Both the position numbers and the translations under genes were made by a program. The notes below the pieces were generated by a model that saw only the letters and a list, made by a program, of their open reading frames with translations, searched no databases and was not told where the DNA came from. 64,000 bases of DNA from Eulemur rufifrons (taxonomy: Eukaryota > Chordata > Mammalia > Primates > Lemuridae): positions 123,193,501 to 123,257,500 of the forward strand of contig NC_090989.1 in the NCBI RefSeq assembly GCF_041146395.1, read 5' to 3'. Shown piece by piece: positions 44,750 to 56,880 of this stretch (its first letter is position 1; each line of letters opens with the position of its first letter).

Positions 44750-45055
44750 TCTAAACCCCTTGAGGGCAGGAGTTGTGTTCTACTAAGGTCTTACCTCAGT
44801 TGTTGCTTCTTCTGGAACCCTTCCCAGGTTCTCCAAGACTGGGTTAAGTTTCCCTCTTATGTGCTCCTACAGCCCTCTGTGCTAACTACTATGATGGGGG
44901 CTTGCACACCCTGTATTACAATTACTTGTTTATTTGTCTGTAGGGTCCTTGCAGGCAAGAACTGTTTCTAGTTCACTGTTATATATCCTGTGCTTAGTAC
45001 AGGGCCAAGCATATCATAGGCACTCATTAAATATTTGTTGATCTTTTTGAATGAA
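44750..45055 (+). repeat. L2 3' end
   Basis: ttgcttcttctggaaccctt, tgtagggtccttgcaggcaa, gcatatcataggcactcatt and aaatatttgttgatc match the L2 3' UTR through to the terminus. Confidence 0.8.
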
Positions 45056-45084
45056 TTGTTAAATTCATAAAAATGTTTTTGAAG

Positions 45085-45205
45085 CTTTTATGAGACCATG
45101 AGTTCCCTGGGGGAGGGATCATGACTTATTCATCTCTGTGGCCTCTTCACCTAGCATAATGCTTAGCACATAGTAGGCACCCAATAAATGTTTGTTGAAT
45201 GACTA
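45085..45205 (+). repeat. Second L2 3' end, in tandem
   Basis: catgagttccctgggggagg, taatgcttagcacatagtag and acccaataaatgtttgttga form another L2 terminus just after the previous one. Confidence 0.8.
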
Positions 45206-47498
45206 TTGAATCCTGCCACAACCTCAGGCTTTATAGCTCTTTCATGTTCACAGCTGAGGCTGGCTGATTCTCCCTGCAGCCTCAGCTTCTCCCTCAGTCT
45301 TTGAGACTCAGGATCATTTTCTGAAGATGTGTCTGATTCTCTTAGTTCGAGTCTGCCCTGCTCCCTCAGTCTGGTGGGTGCTAGGGCCTGTCCTGGGCCT
45401 GTTGAGCTTCGCCTGGCCCCATCAATGACCAGTTGTGTGATCAGCCTCACTCCAGAGGCAATGGCCTCACTGGCTTTCTGAGCCCAGCCTCCCCTTGGAG
45501 TGCTTCATCTTGGGTTATGCCTTACCTCGATTTGCATGCTGTGTCCTGTGATATAGACTAATTTCTGGCCCATGACCATGCTTGCACAGTCTTGGAATTT
45601 CCTGTTCTCCCTGCTAGATAAGATTTCCTTCCAAGGCAACCTCAATTTACAATTGTTTGGGTTGTACAGTGACAGGGCACACCTCCAGGGGGTGACATTC
45701 ACTCATAGTCACCCTAGGTAGGAATAGTTATTTTGACAACATTCCAGCAGATGGCAGTAAAGTGTTTTGAGCAAGGGCTACCTTTTTCTAGTTCATACCA
45801 AGTCACCAAATAAGCTAACATCTATGCTGCCTGTGGAGCCCGCCTGCAAATCTAGCAGAAGAGTCTAGTTGCAATTTCTTGCCCCTTTCCTCTTACCCTT
45901 ATCTTCTGGCCAGGTATAAAGAAGAGGTGATAAATAGGAAAAACCTCATACTTGGGGAATGAGATACATTTCTTTTTGAACTCATTTCCTGTTGCCAAGC
46001 ATCACAGGATACAGCTGCAGGGACCACTCCCTAGCTTTGCTTCAATCGTTGCACTCCGGTCTCATTCCTTTTCTTTCTGTAATTTACCTGTAGACAATGC
46101 CTGCACTCTAGGATGAGTATGATTAAGGCTCCTTGTATGGAACATTGGGTTTCTTTTATGGGCACCAAGGGTATATGTCCCCAGAAATTGGAGGAACATT
46201 CTATATAGGATTTTTTTTTTTTTTTTTAAGAAAGCCATTTAAGACCATTAAGACCATAAAAGGAAAGAACAGGGAAATGTAAGGGAACTATTTAGCAGTT
46301 CTAAGGGAAAGAATGTGCTGAAATGCTTGTGATGCTAATTTTCCTTTTAGGTCCCATTGTCTGGACTGGTGGAATCCTAATTGTGAGTGATGTGAGAGAT
46401 CTATAAAGCAGCAAGCATCTCTATGTGTGAGAGTCCATCAGGAGGAACGCAGCTCTCTAACTACTGACGCTCCGATGATGCATTTCAGAGTGCATTTGGG
46501 AAGGAGAATCTATAACCACTCCCCTGCAGGGCTAGACTCCAGCCCTCAACCCAGCGGGTTCCAGGGAAGAAAGCACATCACGGCACGCAACATTCACTCT
46601 GTCTGTCCTGTTTCACAGAGCTGACTTTATCCCAGAGAACCCTCCTTTCTCCCCAACTTTCCTGGAAATGTGTTCCTGCTTGGGAGAGCAGAACCATTCA
46701 TTATCTGGTTTGATTCTTCTAGGGTTGGACTATTCCAGATTGTTTCTTGATGGTTTGTGGGTCAACTTGGTACGGGGGGTGGGGTATCATGACCTGCTGT
46801 TCAGGAGAACTGCCCACTGACCTGGCATAGTGGAGACTTTCTCCACTGTCTTTCCAGAAGCCATATAGCAGATACGGTTAAGGTTAAAGGGAACTTGTCT
46901 CATTGTGAGACATCTCTAGGAGTACGAAAGAGAACTGTATGGAGAGAAACAAAAACTTGGTTCCAGCATTGGTTCACATTGCCAACTAGTTATGCAGCTT
47001 TGGGAACCTTATCCTTTCTGGATTCTGCTTCTCTTACATTAAATGCAAGATATGGAGGAGAGGAAGTTTCTAGAATTCTCTGATTTGGGGGTCTGTGTAA
47101 ACTGACAGGCATTTCCAATGCAAATGAATCCCCAAGAGTAAGAACAGCAAACGCCTAGCACTTTGCTACCACTTTGCCCATTGTCAATCCCACCACTCTT
47201 TCCTCTTGGGCCTAGGTCTAGGTGTGATCTCAGAATCTTTCTCTACACAGTGCCCAGGAGGCCAATGCTAATGACTTGAAGTTGACTTTAAAGGTGAAAC
47301 CTTGCTATCCCAGACAGTGAGACTTCAGGGTTCCACATCTCTCATCACATTAGGGTTTCTGTTTTCTTAACAGCTCGTAGTTAGTAGTTCATGCAACAGG
47401 TATCCTAGACTGACCAGGATAAACTCTCATCCCTTATTTTCAGCACCTATCAAGGAAAAGATGTCTGAATGTAAAAACAAATCAGCAAGAGTAAAGAC
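45206..47498. other. Unassigned 2.3-kb interval
   Basis: It holds the CTCF motif at 45744, a T run of about 18 at 46210-46227, and a possible MIR scrap at 46975-47060. The GC-richer part at 45240-45500 has a charged minus-strand open frame with no known domain. No gene called. Confidence 0.4.
45744..45757 (+). promoter_or_regulatory. CTCF-like motif, full core match
   Basis: CCAGCAGATGGCAG fits CCASYAGRKGGCRS at every position. Plus-strand orientation. Binding in cells cannot be inferred from the core alone. Confidence 0.45.
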
Positions 47499-47514
47499 AG
47501 AGGCTATTATCAAT

Positions 47515-47680
47515 TTTTCTTTTTTTCGGTTTTTGAGATATGGTCTCTCTCTGTTGCCCAGGCAGAAGTGCAATGGTGTGATCATAGCTCACTGCAGCCT
47601 CAAACTCTTCAGCTCAAGTGATCTTCCCACCTCGGCCTCCTAAAGTGTTGGAATTATAGGCGTGAGCCATCACATCCAGC
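47515..47680 (-). mobile_element. Old free Alu monomer (FRAM-like)
   Basis: On the minus strand this has monomer order with gagctatgatcacaccattg, the older non-strepsirrhine right-arm wording. Duplications are AGAGGCTATTATCAAT (47499-47514) and AGAGGCTATATCAAT (47681-47695), with one base lost. Confidence 0.85.
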
Positions 47681-47695
47681 AGAGGCTATATCAAT

Positions 47696-47994
47696 ATTAA
47701 TGAATGACGTTTGTTCTATATGAAATAGGATAGGGAGTAAAAAGATAAAAGATCTCAAATCTAGTCTGGAAAAGCATCCTCACATCTCAGTATAGGGGAA
47801 AAAATCCTTTGGCTAATAATGTGTTAGCAATTCATAGTCTGTGTTCTCCAAGGATAAGAATCACCATGGTCAAGGTTTTACATCCTATATACTCTTATGA
47901 TAATCCTTTGAATCTTATTTGGATGGAGAATTATATAGTAGTAGGTCAGCACTTATTTCATGGTATCCATTTTCACTGGTGGTTCAGCAGTTTC
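47696..47994. other. Unassigned stretch
   Basis: No gene or repeat recognised. Confidence 0.35.
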
Positions 47995-48165
47995 ACTGGA
48001 CTTTATGGGTAACAGAATCTTCTAGGGAGCTTATAAAAATGCAGTTTCCTAGGCCCCATCTCCAAAGAGTCTAATTTAACAGGTCTGAGGTAGTGCCTGG
48101 GAATATCATTTTTTACCAATTCCCTCATATTCCTTAGGTCATAACTTGAGAAATGATTGTCTAGT
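47995..48165 (+). mobile_element. MER5/MER20-like hAT element
   Basis: cagaatcttctagggagctt, tttcctaggccccatctcca and tctaatttaacaggtctgag give the shared central part. The ends are decayed, so the exact family is unclear. Confidence 0.55.
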
Positions 48166-48647
48166 CTGTGGTAAAGTAGTTTTCTCTTGAGATTAAACCT
48201 GCGTATGAGGGCTTCCATTTTTCATGGTGCCACAATTTAATTTTGTGGTGCTCAGTTTACATCGTATGTTTAAGAGTAGACTCAAGAAGCTGTATGGTGA
48301 ACAGTAATAGTTCTTGAGTATGACCCCTGATGGCAAAAATATTCATGTATCCATGTGATAATATTGCACTTTTGGTATCTGCTGCTAGAAAACATATGCA
48401 ATAATGAGAAGGTGCTGTGAGTTCTATAACACTTTTAAGTGCATCTATATTTAGTTAGTTCCACCAGCATCTATGAACATTCAAAAGTATTGGTGCATAC
48501 ACGTGTGAAATATATAGTTTATTTAATCTACATATAATAGATTAGGAGACCCTATGAAAGAATTCCATGTGCTATCCCGTGTGTTCCCCACCCTTCCCTG
48601 AGGGGTTCTTAACATAGAAATTTGAATCATTTGTTATAGGGAAAAAC
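48166..48647. other. Unassigned stretch
   Basis: No gene or repeat recognised. Confidence 0.35.
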
Positions 48648-48845
48648 CCAGAAGATTTGGGTTTGAATTACACACAGGATACATACTGGCTGAGTTATGT
48701 AGTTACTTGACCCACAAGCCTCAGTTTCTTAACATGTAAAATGATGGTGGCTAATATATTCCTAATGGGTTTGATGTAAAAATTAAATGATGTAACATAT
48801 GCATAGTTCTTGACTCAAAGTAGACAGTCAACGTTAGTTTTCTTC
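48648..48845 (+). repeat. MIR, sense
   Basis: gatttgggtttgaattacac, acttgacccacaagcctcag and ttcttaacatgtaaaatgat occur in MIR order. Confidence 0.8.
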
Positions 48846-50739
48846 CTACAAAAGAATTAATGAAATGAATCTTTAAAACAATAGCCCCAGGAAAATCTGA
48901 AGCTTTCTGCTTTTCCCTTTGATTTAGCCTGAATGTTCCAGCGGCGTTCCTTCTCTGCATGAGACAGTTTGGGGGCACTTTCTGTTAATATTTGGTGCTG
49001 TGCTAATGCCCTTTCCACCTGTGCTATGACCAAGGATCTATTAACCACAGTAACCCTGGGAAAATAAGGTGCAGAACTGGAGTGGCCTCTTACAAGTTAT
49101 CAGTCTCTGACGCTATTGTTCTTCACTAAAATTCTCAGCACTTGAGGAAGGGTACAGAACAAACAACAACTCCGTCGTCCCCTTTTACTTGAAGAGGAAC
49201 ACAAGGAGTGTCACCCATAATTAGTGTGTTTTTGTTCTTAATGTTCCCAAGTCAAGCCTACAGATGGAGCCAAGGTTATTACATGCACTTGGAACATTCT
49301 TTTTCGCCTCTAGTTAGGAGATAGCAGGAGGAAGCTTGTGTTTCTCTCTTCTTCTGCAACCATTCTTCAATTTGACACTGAAAATACTCAGGCTTGGGGT
49401 TTAATTTGAATATCTATGGTATAAAATTACTAGTGTTCACATCCCCTAGCATTTTCCTGACAAATTAATTGCTAATACAATTTTCAGCGGTGGGTGGAGC
49501 AGAGTAGGGTTGAGGGTTCAGCTTATGGGAGGTAATTATGGGTGCCCTTGGCCAGGAAAGAGCAGAGATGATGCTAAAGGAGCCAGTGTTTTGGGTAAGC
49601 AGCACCTGCTCCTTTGCCTGCTCCATAGACCCGTGAATCTGGGAAACACATATAATTTGGAGGATTTAGTGTCTACCTTTGGTACTCGTAATTTAATCTT
49701 CTAATCATTGTGTGATCTGTGGCTACTGTGAGCTCTCCGAAACTGTACTGTGTGCCACTATTACTTGGTTCTTAGATCTTTGCTCCGTGTATTCAACATT
49801 GCAACTCTTCCAAACATCAGGATAAAGAAGGCAAACAGCAAAACCCTCCAAGGCAGAGGGAAAATAAGGCTAAAAAGAGACTCTTCATTTTGGCTAGGTC
49901 TCAGGGAAGGGGCACTTTTATTGACATACCTGAAAGTAACTGGTCTTCTCTGAAAGATGTGAAAAAATGTTCTGTTGGGATGAAGCATCTGCTCTTTTAA
50001 GAAATAGTCTATTTTTTTTCTAAGTCTTTATTGAAAAACCAGTTCTCTGAAATATATACCTTTTTAGACATGATGCGTTTATTCCTTTTTCAGCCTTAGG
50101 CCTCTCACAGCGGTTGTAACCCTCTAGCGTCTGAAGGTATATCTGCTGTTGGAGATGTTTTAATTTTTATTGTATTTGATTGTAAAAACAACACCAATTA
50201 AAAAAACCTGAGCAAGCAAATAAAAGCCTATAAAAATCCCTGGGGTGAGTGAGGAGTGGAGGAGTAGATGGTGAAGACCAGAACATATACAAACCCTTAA
50301 ACATCCTCCTTACAATTTTTCAAGTTTTTAAAATATTAGCACTTTTATAGATTTCTTTTCATCTTAAAGATATTTTAAGAAATAAAGGGTTATCACATTA
50401 TTATGTGACAAAATAAAATAACAGAGACGTGCACACATTTGATTCCATTAATTCTTGTTCTCAAGTTTTCCCTGTGATGTCAGTTACTTTTAAAAATATT
50501 AAAGATCTAGTGAGGATGAGATAATATTCTGGCACTTTAGTTTCTGGAATAATGGGATTGGAGAGAAGAGAGTGAGGCTATTTGTTGGCCAAGGTTAATG
50601 CACAAGGGTTTCATCCTGTCTTCTCGATGAATTTGGATCTCATCACCCAAATATGTCAGCTGCGAGGCTCCTGCCAAGTTTCCTGGGAGACAAGTCCACT
50701 CTCTCAGAACTCTCACTGGGTGGGTAATCAGTCATAGTC
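48846..50739. other. Unassigned 1.9-kb interval
   Basis: No gene or repeat recognised. It includes an AT-rich part at 50000-50520. Confidence 0.35.
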
Positions 50740-50885
50740 GGAAGATGCCAGGGTTGAGTGGGACCATCTACTCCAACCCTTTCATTTAACAGATGAACTG
50801 AGGAAGGCCCATAAATGGAGAAGGGACTTACCAAAGATTGTCCAGCAAGTTAGAGATAGAACTAGGGCTATAACCAACACCTGAT
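50740..50885 (-). repeat. MIR/MIR3-like fragment, antisense
   Basis: catctactccaaccctttca, tttaacagatgaactgagga and agcaagttagagatagaact follow MIR3 order. Confidence 0.55.
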
Positions 50886-51061
50886 TGTCTTTAAAGCAGA
50901 AATAAGCAAATGTTATAGAAGCAATCAGTTACTTCACATGAATGTAGGCCTTGAAATCCCAATTTGGAAATCAGCTGTGCTCTGCAAAATTCAGATTTAG
51001 GATGCTATTTGATACAAATGTCAAGGTGTTGACAGTCAGAGGAGAGGATGGAGAGGAAAAC

Positions 51062-51265
51062 ACAATGAACATTTATTGAGCAGCTACTATGACAAGGAAT
51101 TTACACTTGACTATTGTGTGTGATTTTCATGGCTCCCAAACGAAGTAGATATTGTTCCTATTTTTAAATGAGAAAATCAAGGCTCAGAGATGTTGAGCCA
51201 CTTGCCAAAGATCTTTTAGATGTTAATGTAGGATTTGAACTCAGAAATATATGATACAAAGCTCA
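51062..51265 (-). repeat. MIR, antisense
   Basis: aatgaacatttattgagcag, gagaaaatcaaggctcagag and gtaggatttgaactcagaaa occur in MIR order. Confidence 0.85.
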
Positions 51266-51552
51266 TATATAATCTTTCCATTCGCTCACCTTTTCTTGTT
51301 TCACCCCATTCCAGCATTATTTTTGTTACTCTTTCTAACACCAGGCAAACCACAAAGCAGGGTCTAGATAATTAGCCTTATCATTTAGCACAGGCATTTA
51401 TAGTACATTGTACCAAGTACTGAGCTTGTGGTGGGTGTGTGGAAATACCAAAAGGGTATGAGACGTTTGCGTAACTACAAAGGGTTCTATAGATGTAAGG
51501 GCATCAGATAACTGTGGCTCTCTATTCCAGATAGTAGGCATATAAAGCCCTA

Positions 51553-51722
51553 CATCCTTGCTACTCAAAGTGGGCTCCACAGACCAGCAGCATCAGCGTC
51601 ATCTGGTAGCTTATTAGAAATGTAGACTCTCAGCTCCCCACCACCCCTCTACTGAGTCAGACTCTGCAGTTTAACAAGATCTTCAGGTGATTCTTATTCA
51701 CATTCAAGTTTGAGAAGCACAG
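51553..51722 (+). mobile_element. MER5A copy
   Basis: gctactcaaagtgggctcca, cagcagcatcagcgtcatct and cattcaagtttgagaagcac mark a near-complete MER5A. Confidence 0.9.
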
Positions 51723-51724
51723 CC

Positions 51725-52135
51725 CACAACCTCTCTGACCTTATTGCTCAGCCACAGTAGCCTTCTTTTTGCTGCCTAAATCATGGCCTTGGCATTTGCC
51801 TCTGCCTGACTGCTGTGTCCTCTAATTTTTTCAAGGCTGTTTTGTCATCAGATTTCTGCTCAAGCAATATTGTCTGAGAAAGTCTGAGTGCTGACTTCTA
51901 GGGAGCTGCATTATACTGTTATATTTCCTCATAGTACTTACTCTCTGAAATTATATCACTTATTTATTTGTTTGCATGTTTATTATCTGTCTCCTCACTA
52001 GAATGTTAAGCTCTGTGAGTGCAGGAATGATTTGCCTGTTTGATTCACTGTTTTCTTCCCAGCACCTGGAACACTGCCTGGCTGAAGTTAGGCATTCAGT
52101 TAAGTATTTTATGAATCAATAAATGAATGAACAAT
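51725..52135 (+). repeat. L2 3' end
   Basis: ctgcctgactgctgtgtcct, cctcactagaatgttaagct, ctgtgagtgcaggaatgatt and tatgaatcaataaatgaatg occur in order through to the L2 terminus. Confidence 0.8.
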
Positions 52136-52335
52136 GGAAAGTATTTCGCTGCTTTTGAAATTCCAGCACATTGATATTAAAAGCTAAGATTATCTGCAAA
52201 CATGTTTAGCTAACCAACTACAAATCAATGTAACAGCAACATTTCTTGTGTGTTTGTGGTTTGAGACAAAGTTCATTGAGGCTGCAATTCAGAATCAAGG
52301 AAAGGAAAGCTGTGGTAAAAACAAAACTTTCTTTT

Positions 52336-52666
52336 TTTTTTTTTTTGAGACAGAGTCTCACTCTGTTGCCCAGGCTAGAGTGAGTGCCGTGGCGTCAGCC
52401 TAGCTCACAGCAACCTCAAACTCCTGAACTCAAGCGATCCTCCTGTCTCAGCCTTCCGAGTAGCTGGGACTACAGGCATGCGCCACCATGCCCAGCTAAT
52501 TTTTTCTATATATATTTTTAGCTGTCCATATAATTTCTTTCTATTTTTAGTAGAGATGGGGTCTCACTCTTGCTCAGGCTGGTCTCGAACTCCTGAGCTC
52601 AAACGATCCGCCCACCTCGGCCTCCCAGAGTGCTAGGATTACAGGCGTGAGCCACCGCACCCGGCC
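52336..52666 (-). mobile_element. Young strepsirrhine Alu with internal AT-rich insert
   Basis: Perfect 18-bp duplications AAAACAAAACTTTCTTTT (52318-52335, 52667-52684) and little divergence in the arms mark a recent insertion. The middle carries an extra block of about 40 bases around 52505-52545 (tatatatatttttagctgtc) between the arms, giving a length over 330 bp. Right-arm wording is the strepsirrhine form. Confidence 0.93.
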
Positions 52667-52684
52667 AAAACAAAACTTTCTTTT

Positions 52685-53104
52685 AAAACTTTTTCCATTT
52701 TCATATAAATTGATTAGAGTATGGCATTTGGGGATTTTTGACTTATCTGCATAGGTAAGTTTTTCTCTTAATATCTTTTCAGCAATTCCCTAGAGAAATG
52801 CAGATATGTACATTTGGCACATGTAAAATTCGATTGGAAACCTTCCCTTTTGATTCATAGACACCTGTGGTGAAGTGGTTTATTTCTTGGGTAAAAACAC
52901 TGGTTTGGATAGGGTTCATGCATACTTTACGAGCTGACTCTGCAATAATATGCTGCAGATCTTCTTGGAATGAACAGCAAAGATAACCTCTCTGAATTCT
53001 GATGAGATATCCTGGGAAGAGCTCTCACATCTACTATTTATGAAGGCCCTATAAAAAAGAAAATGAGAAAGGAAAATGATTTCATCATATATGCCAGCCA
53101 ACTT
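52685..53104. other. Unassigned stretch
   Basis: No gene or repeat recognised. Confidence 0.35.
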
Positions 53105-53280
53105 AGAAAACAACATCTCATTTTAATTACCATAACAACTTTATAAGGTAATAATACCTGATTTTACAAAGCAAGAAATGAAGATTCAGAAATAAACACT
53201 CCTTCCCAGTCATCCTTCTAGTAAGTGGTAGAGCTGGAATTCCAATCTATGTTCTTCCCACCATATTGCTGCCCCAACAT
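53105..53280 (-). repeat. MIR, antisense
   Basis: ccataacaactttataaggt, gattttacaaagcaagaaat and agtaagtggtagagctggaa occur in MIR order. Confidence 0.75.
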
Positions 53281-55444
53281 TAGTGAAGCCCCATCCTCCA
53301 CCATCTATTGTCCTTTTCTGCCCTTTTATATGAAAACTTTTTTTGTGAGTTTTCTTCTGAATTCAGAAGAGCACCCCAGAGACTGATAGCATCATAAAGG
53401 ATTTATGAGAATAACAGAAGTGATGGTGAAAAATCTTCAGTACCACATGGACAGAAGATGCTTAGCTCTGAGGTGAGAAAATCCAGAGATGAACATTTTG
53501 TTTACCTCATAGGACTGTGGCATTTTAATTCAGTGGATCCAACCAGAATATAACATATTAAGAATTTGAAAGATCAGCCATTATAGTTTCACATACACAT
53601 GTATATTATTTTATTAGCCAGACAATGATGGTCATTGTCAAGAGGAATTAATTCAGACTGAATATTCATGATCTTGTTTCGTCAAGAAAGTAGAAAAAAA
53701 TTTTGAGGACAAACTGATGTTCTTTCAGAGGCCTGAATCTTTTTTTCCAACTAGGTGAAGGCAGTAAGAGGAGGAGGAAGGGTGGCTTGGACAGCATGCC
53801 CTCCCCACATTAGGTCTCCACCCCTAAGCCCTAGCCCTCTTCTGCAGATGTTCTGTGGGCCTTCATTTCTGGATGGGCCCATTTTGCATCTTTTCCCTGG
53901 AAGTGGAACATCCAACTCTATCTCAGTACCTGTGCAAAGGACCAAGACAAGAATATTTGCAGTGAATCCAAAGGCTGCCTGGGTTCCCAGGAGTTTTCTT
54001 TTATACGCCAAGAGGCCATTGCGTCAATGAGTGCTGAATTTCACGGTTAAGTGCATTGAAATTTCTGCAAAGACAGAGTTTGGGTAATGTCCAGTAGATG
54101 GTGCTCATAAGCAAATTTCTGGAAAAGGCATCCCTTGAGCTTTTTACAAAGCTACTTCGGAAAGGTTTCATTTGAATTTGGAGACTTGTGGAAGAATAGA
54201 GCTTTGTAAAAGATACATTTTGGCTCATCTTTTGATTCATCACCCTTTTTTTTTCAGAAATCAGAATTTAAAAGGCAGGAGGGAAAGTTGCTTTCCTTTA
54301 GATTATAAAGCTTCTTTCTCTAGTTTACAAAATTTTTGTTAACTCCAGTATCTTTTATGACTCAGAGAAGAAAAAAATAATTCAAACAATTAGAGAATGA
54401 TTCTTCTTCCTTTTTCTCCATTTTTGTTTCTTTCCCACTCAGACAATCTGAATTGTGCCCCAAAGGTTTTTATTTGGAGATCACTTGCTTGTAACTCAAA
54501 GTCTCCCTCTCCTTGAAATGAGTGTTTTTAGAAATGGTGGTAAGGTGCCCATAACTGCCTTCTTAACCTTTGATGTGTCTGAAGTTCCAAGTCTCAGTAC
54601 TATTTCAATAACATCTAGGCACTGTGTGTACCATTGTTTCTATGGAGAATGAATGCTTCTCCCATCAGTGGAATTGAGGGCCCGAAACAGTCTGGCACCA
54701 ATAACTCACCTATTTGTTATCCTGGATTACAGAGGGGAATCTCACGAGTCCTTATGCTCTTTTATTCTTAAATGGGAAAAGATGAGCAGTTATCTTCCCA
54801 GGGGCAGACCTTAGCCTCCTCCCTCTCCAGGGCTTTTGGAATCCCCTGTTTTCAAACCAGAAAGTGCTTTCTCTTAATCTCAATTCTCCAGTTGTATCCA
54901 TATCTTCTTTCAGGAATTAACTAATCCTATCTTTGGTAGGTGCAGTCCCACAATAAATTATAGTGCTCTAATCATAATTTCTATCCTTTACAAAGGTTAT
55001 ATGGGGGAAAATTGAAGTGGAAAAGGGCTAAGAATGCAGTTCAAAGGGTAGCAGAATCAGAGGAAAATATTGGTGGTGATAATTTGCTAAAAATCTTTTA
55101 GAAACCATGGGTCATTTTTGTCATCAGCTGATGGGACACATCAGTCTTTCTGTATTCAGGCCCTGTCTGGACTAAGTGGAAAAGGGATCCTTCAGTAGGG
55201 TCTCAAGTGTCTCCCAAGACCTTAGGGTCCATCTGAACAATCTGATCTTAGTACATAGCATATTCTCTGTTTTTGCTAAGTCTCAGAGGAACAGAAACAT
55301 TAAGTTATAGCAGTAAGTACGTAAGAGACAATAAAGCTCTGTTAGTAATAAGCTATTGCTAGATGTATACAAAAGCCATCCTGCTAAGTATTTATTTTAC
55401 CTTCTATTTTATTTAATGTTTTCTTTCAGAACTTTTCTGTTTAT
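53281..55444. other. Unassigned 2.2-kb interval
   Basis: It holds the CTCF-like motif at 54091. Overlapping opposite-strand frames at 53751-54030 show no domain. No gene called. Confidence 0.35.
54091..54104 (+). promoter_or_regulatory. CTCF-like motif, one mismatch
   Basis: CCAGTAGATGGTGC fits the CTCF core apart from T at the GGC position. Same strand as the two other candidates. Confidence 0.3.
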
Positions 55445-56700
55445 ATATTTCATTTATTTATGCATTTGATAATATTTACTGAGCATCTTCTACATGTTAA
55501 ATACTCATCAAAATAAAAGGCTGGCAAACTATGGCCCATAGGCCAAATCCAGATGACTACCTGTTTTTGTAAATAAAGTTTTATTGGAAGGAAGTCATGC
55601 TCATGTGCTTACATATTATCTATGGCTCCTTTCATGCTACAGTGGCAGAGTTGAGTTGCAGCAGAGACTATATGATCTGTAGAACGTCTGTTCTCAATAA
55701 TGGAGAGACATTGGTCCATGATCTTAATGAGTTAATATTTTTGGGAGGAGATGTGGTGCTGGAGAGAGAGACTATAAATATGTGAACAAATAAAATACAC
55801 TGCTAAATGACATGCAAATAAAGCAGATTGATGTATTAGAGAATGAGTAGGGGATGGAAGAGGTATTTGAGATCGTATGGTCGAGGAGGTCTTCCTGAGT
55901 GACGGGATGCACTTAAGGAGATCTGGAAAAAGTCCTTGGTGCTGGAGGAGCAGCAAGAGCAAAGGCATAGTCTGGAATTAGATTGGCATGGTCAAGGTAC
56001 AGAGAAAAGGTCTGATTGTTTGAAGCAGAAGCAGTGAGAGGAAGCATGATAGGCAATGATGTCAATCAGGTAGTAGGGGCTGGATCAGTGGGGCCTTGTA
56101 GGCCATGGTTCAGCATTTGGATTGATTCTAAACTCACTTGAAACCTTGAGAATGCTTTCAAAGATCATTCTGGGTGTTAGGAAATGGTTGGAATGTGAGC
56201 AGGAAGGGAAGCAAGGAGGCTGATTAGGAGAAATCCAAGTAAGAGTGGATGACAGCAGTGGCAATAATGGAAGTGGGTTGATCTGGGACATCTTTTGGAG
56301 TTGTGGCCAGTGAGGCATGCAAATGAATTAGATGTGGGGTGTGAAGGAATAAGAGGATAAAACATGACTCTTATTTTTGGATTGAGCTCAAATTTTTGGA
56401 TTGAGCAACCAAGTGGAGGGTGGTGTATTTGTCTAACTGGAGAAGACTGAGGGTAGAACAAGTTTGGATAGGGGATGTGGATGAAGAGTTCTGTTTTGGG
56501 CAAATTAAGTTTGAAGTGCCTGTTATACATCCAAATGGAGATGTCTATAAGCTGTTGGGTGTACACTTTCGATAATCAGGAGTGACATCAGAATCAGAAA
56601 TATGAATTTGAAGTTTGTGGCATATAGGAATTTTCATAGACATGGGACTGGAAGAGATCATTTAGGGAAATAGTACTGATAAAAAACAGGAGAGGGCTAC
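55445..56700 (+). repeat. Long copy of unnamed old repeat, split by a hAT element
   Basis: It starts at gataatatttactgagcatc. After the insertion at 55513-55690 it resumes with gagaaaaggtctgattg, cagtggggccttgtaggcca, tttcaaagatcattctgggt, gattgagcaaccaagtggag, taagtttgaagtgcctgtta, tacatccaaatggagatgtc and catgggactggaagagatca. Best copy here of the family also at 1336-2110. Confidence 0.6.
55513..55690 (-). mobile_element. hAT miniature element (cagcaaact type), truncated
   Basis: ctggcaaactatggcccata, gtaaataaagttttattgga and cagtggcagagttgagttgc follow the 28757-28962 copy. The far end is lost. Confidence 0.7.
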
Positions 56701-56744
56701 CAGCTAGGTATAAATGAGGCAAAGGTAATCTCACAGAATGGGAA

Positions 56745-56875
56745 AAGTATGAATTAGACCCAGGTTCTAATTCTTTCTTGGCACTTTAAAAACCACATAG
56801 CCTTGGCTGGGCCCTTTTACATCTTTGGTCCTCAGTTCTCTGATTTAGAAAATCTTAAAAATCTTTGACTTTTAG
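56745..56875 (+). repeat. MIR scrap, sense
   Basis: agacccaggttctaattctt and ttggtcctcagttctctgat suggest a decayed MIR. Confidence 0.4.
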
Positions 56876-56880
56876 CCTCT

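Noticed and set aside
45163..45450. Charged 95-codon minus-strand frame with Arg/Glu-rich middle
   Set aside because: Looked protein-like at first, but it starts inside an L2 end, ends without context and has no known family.
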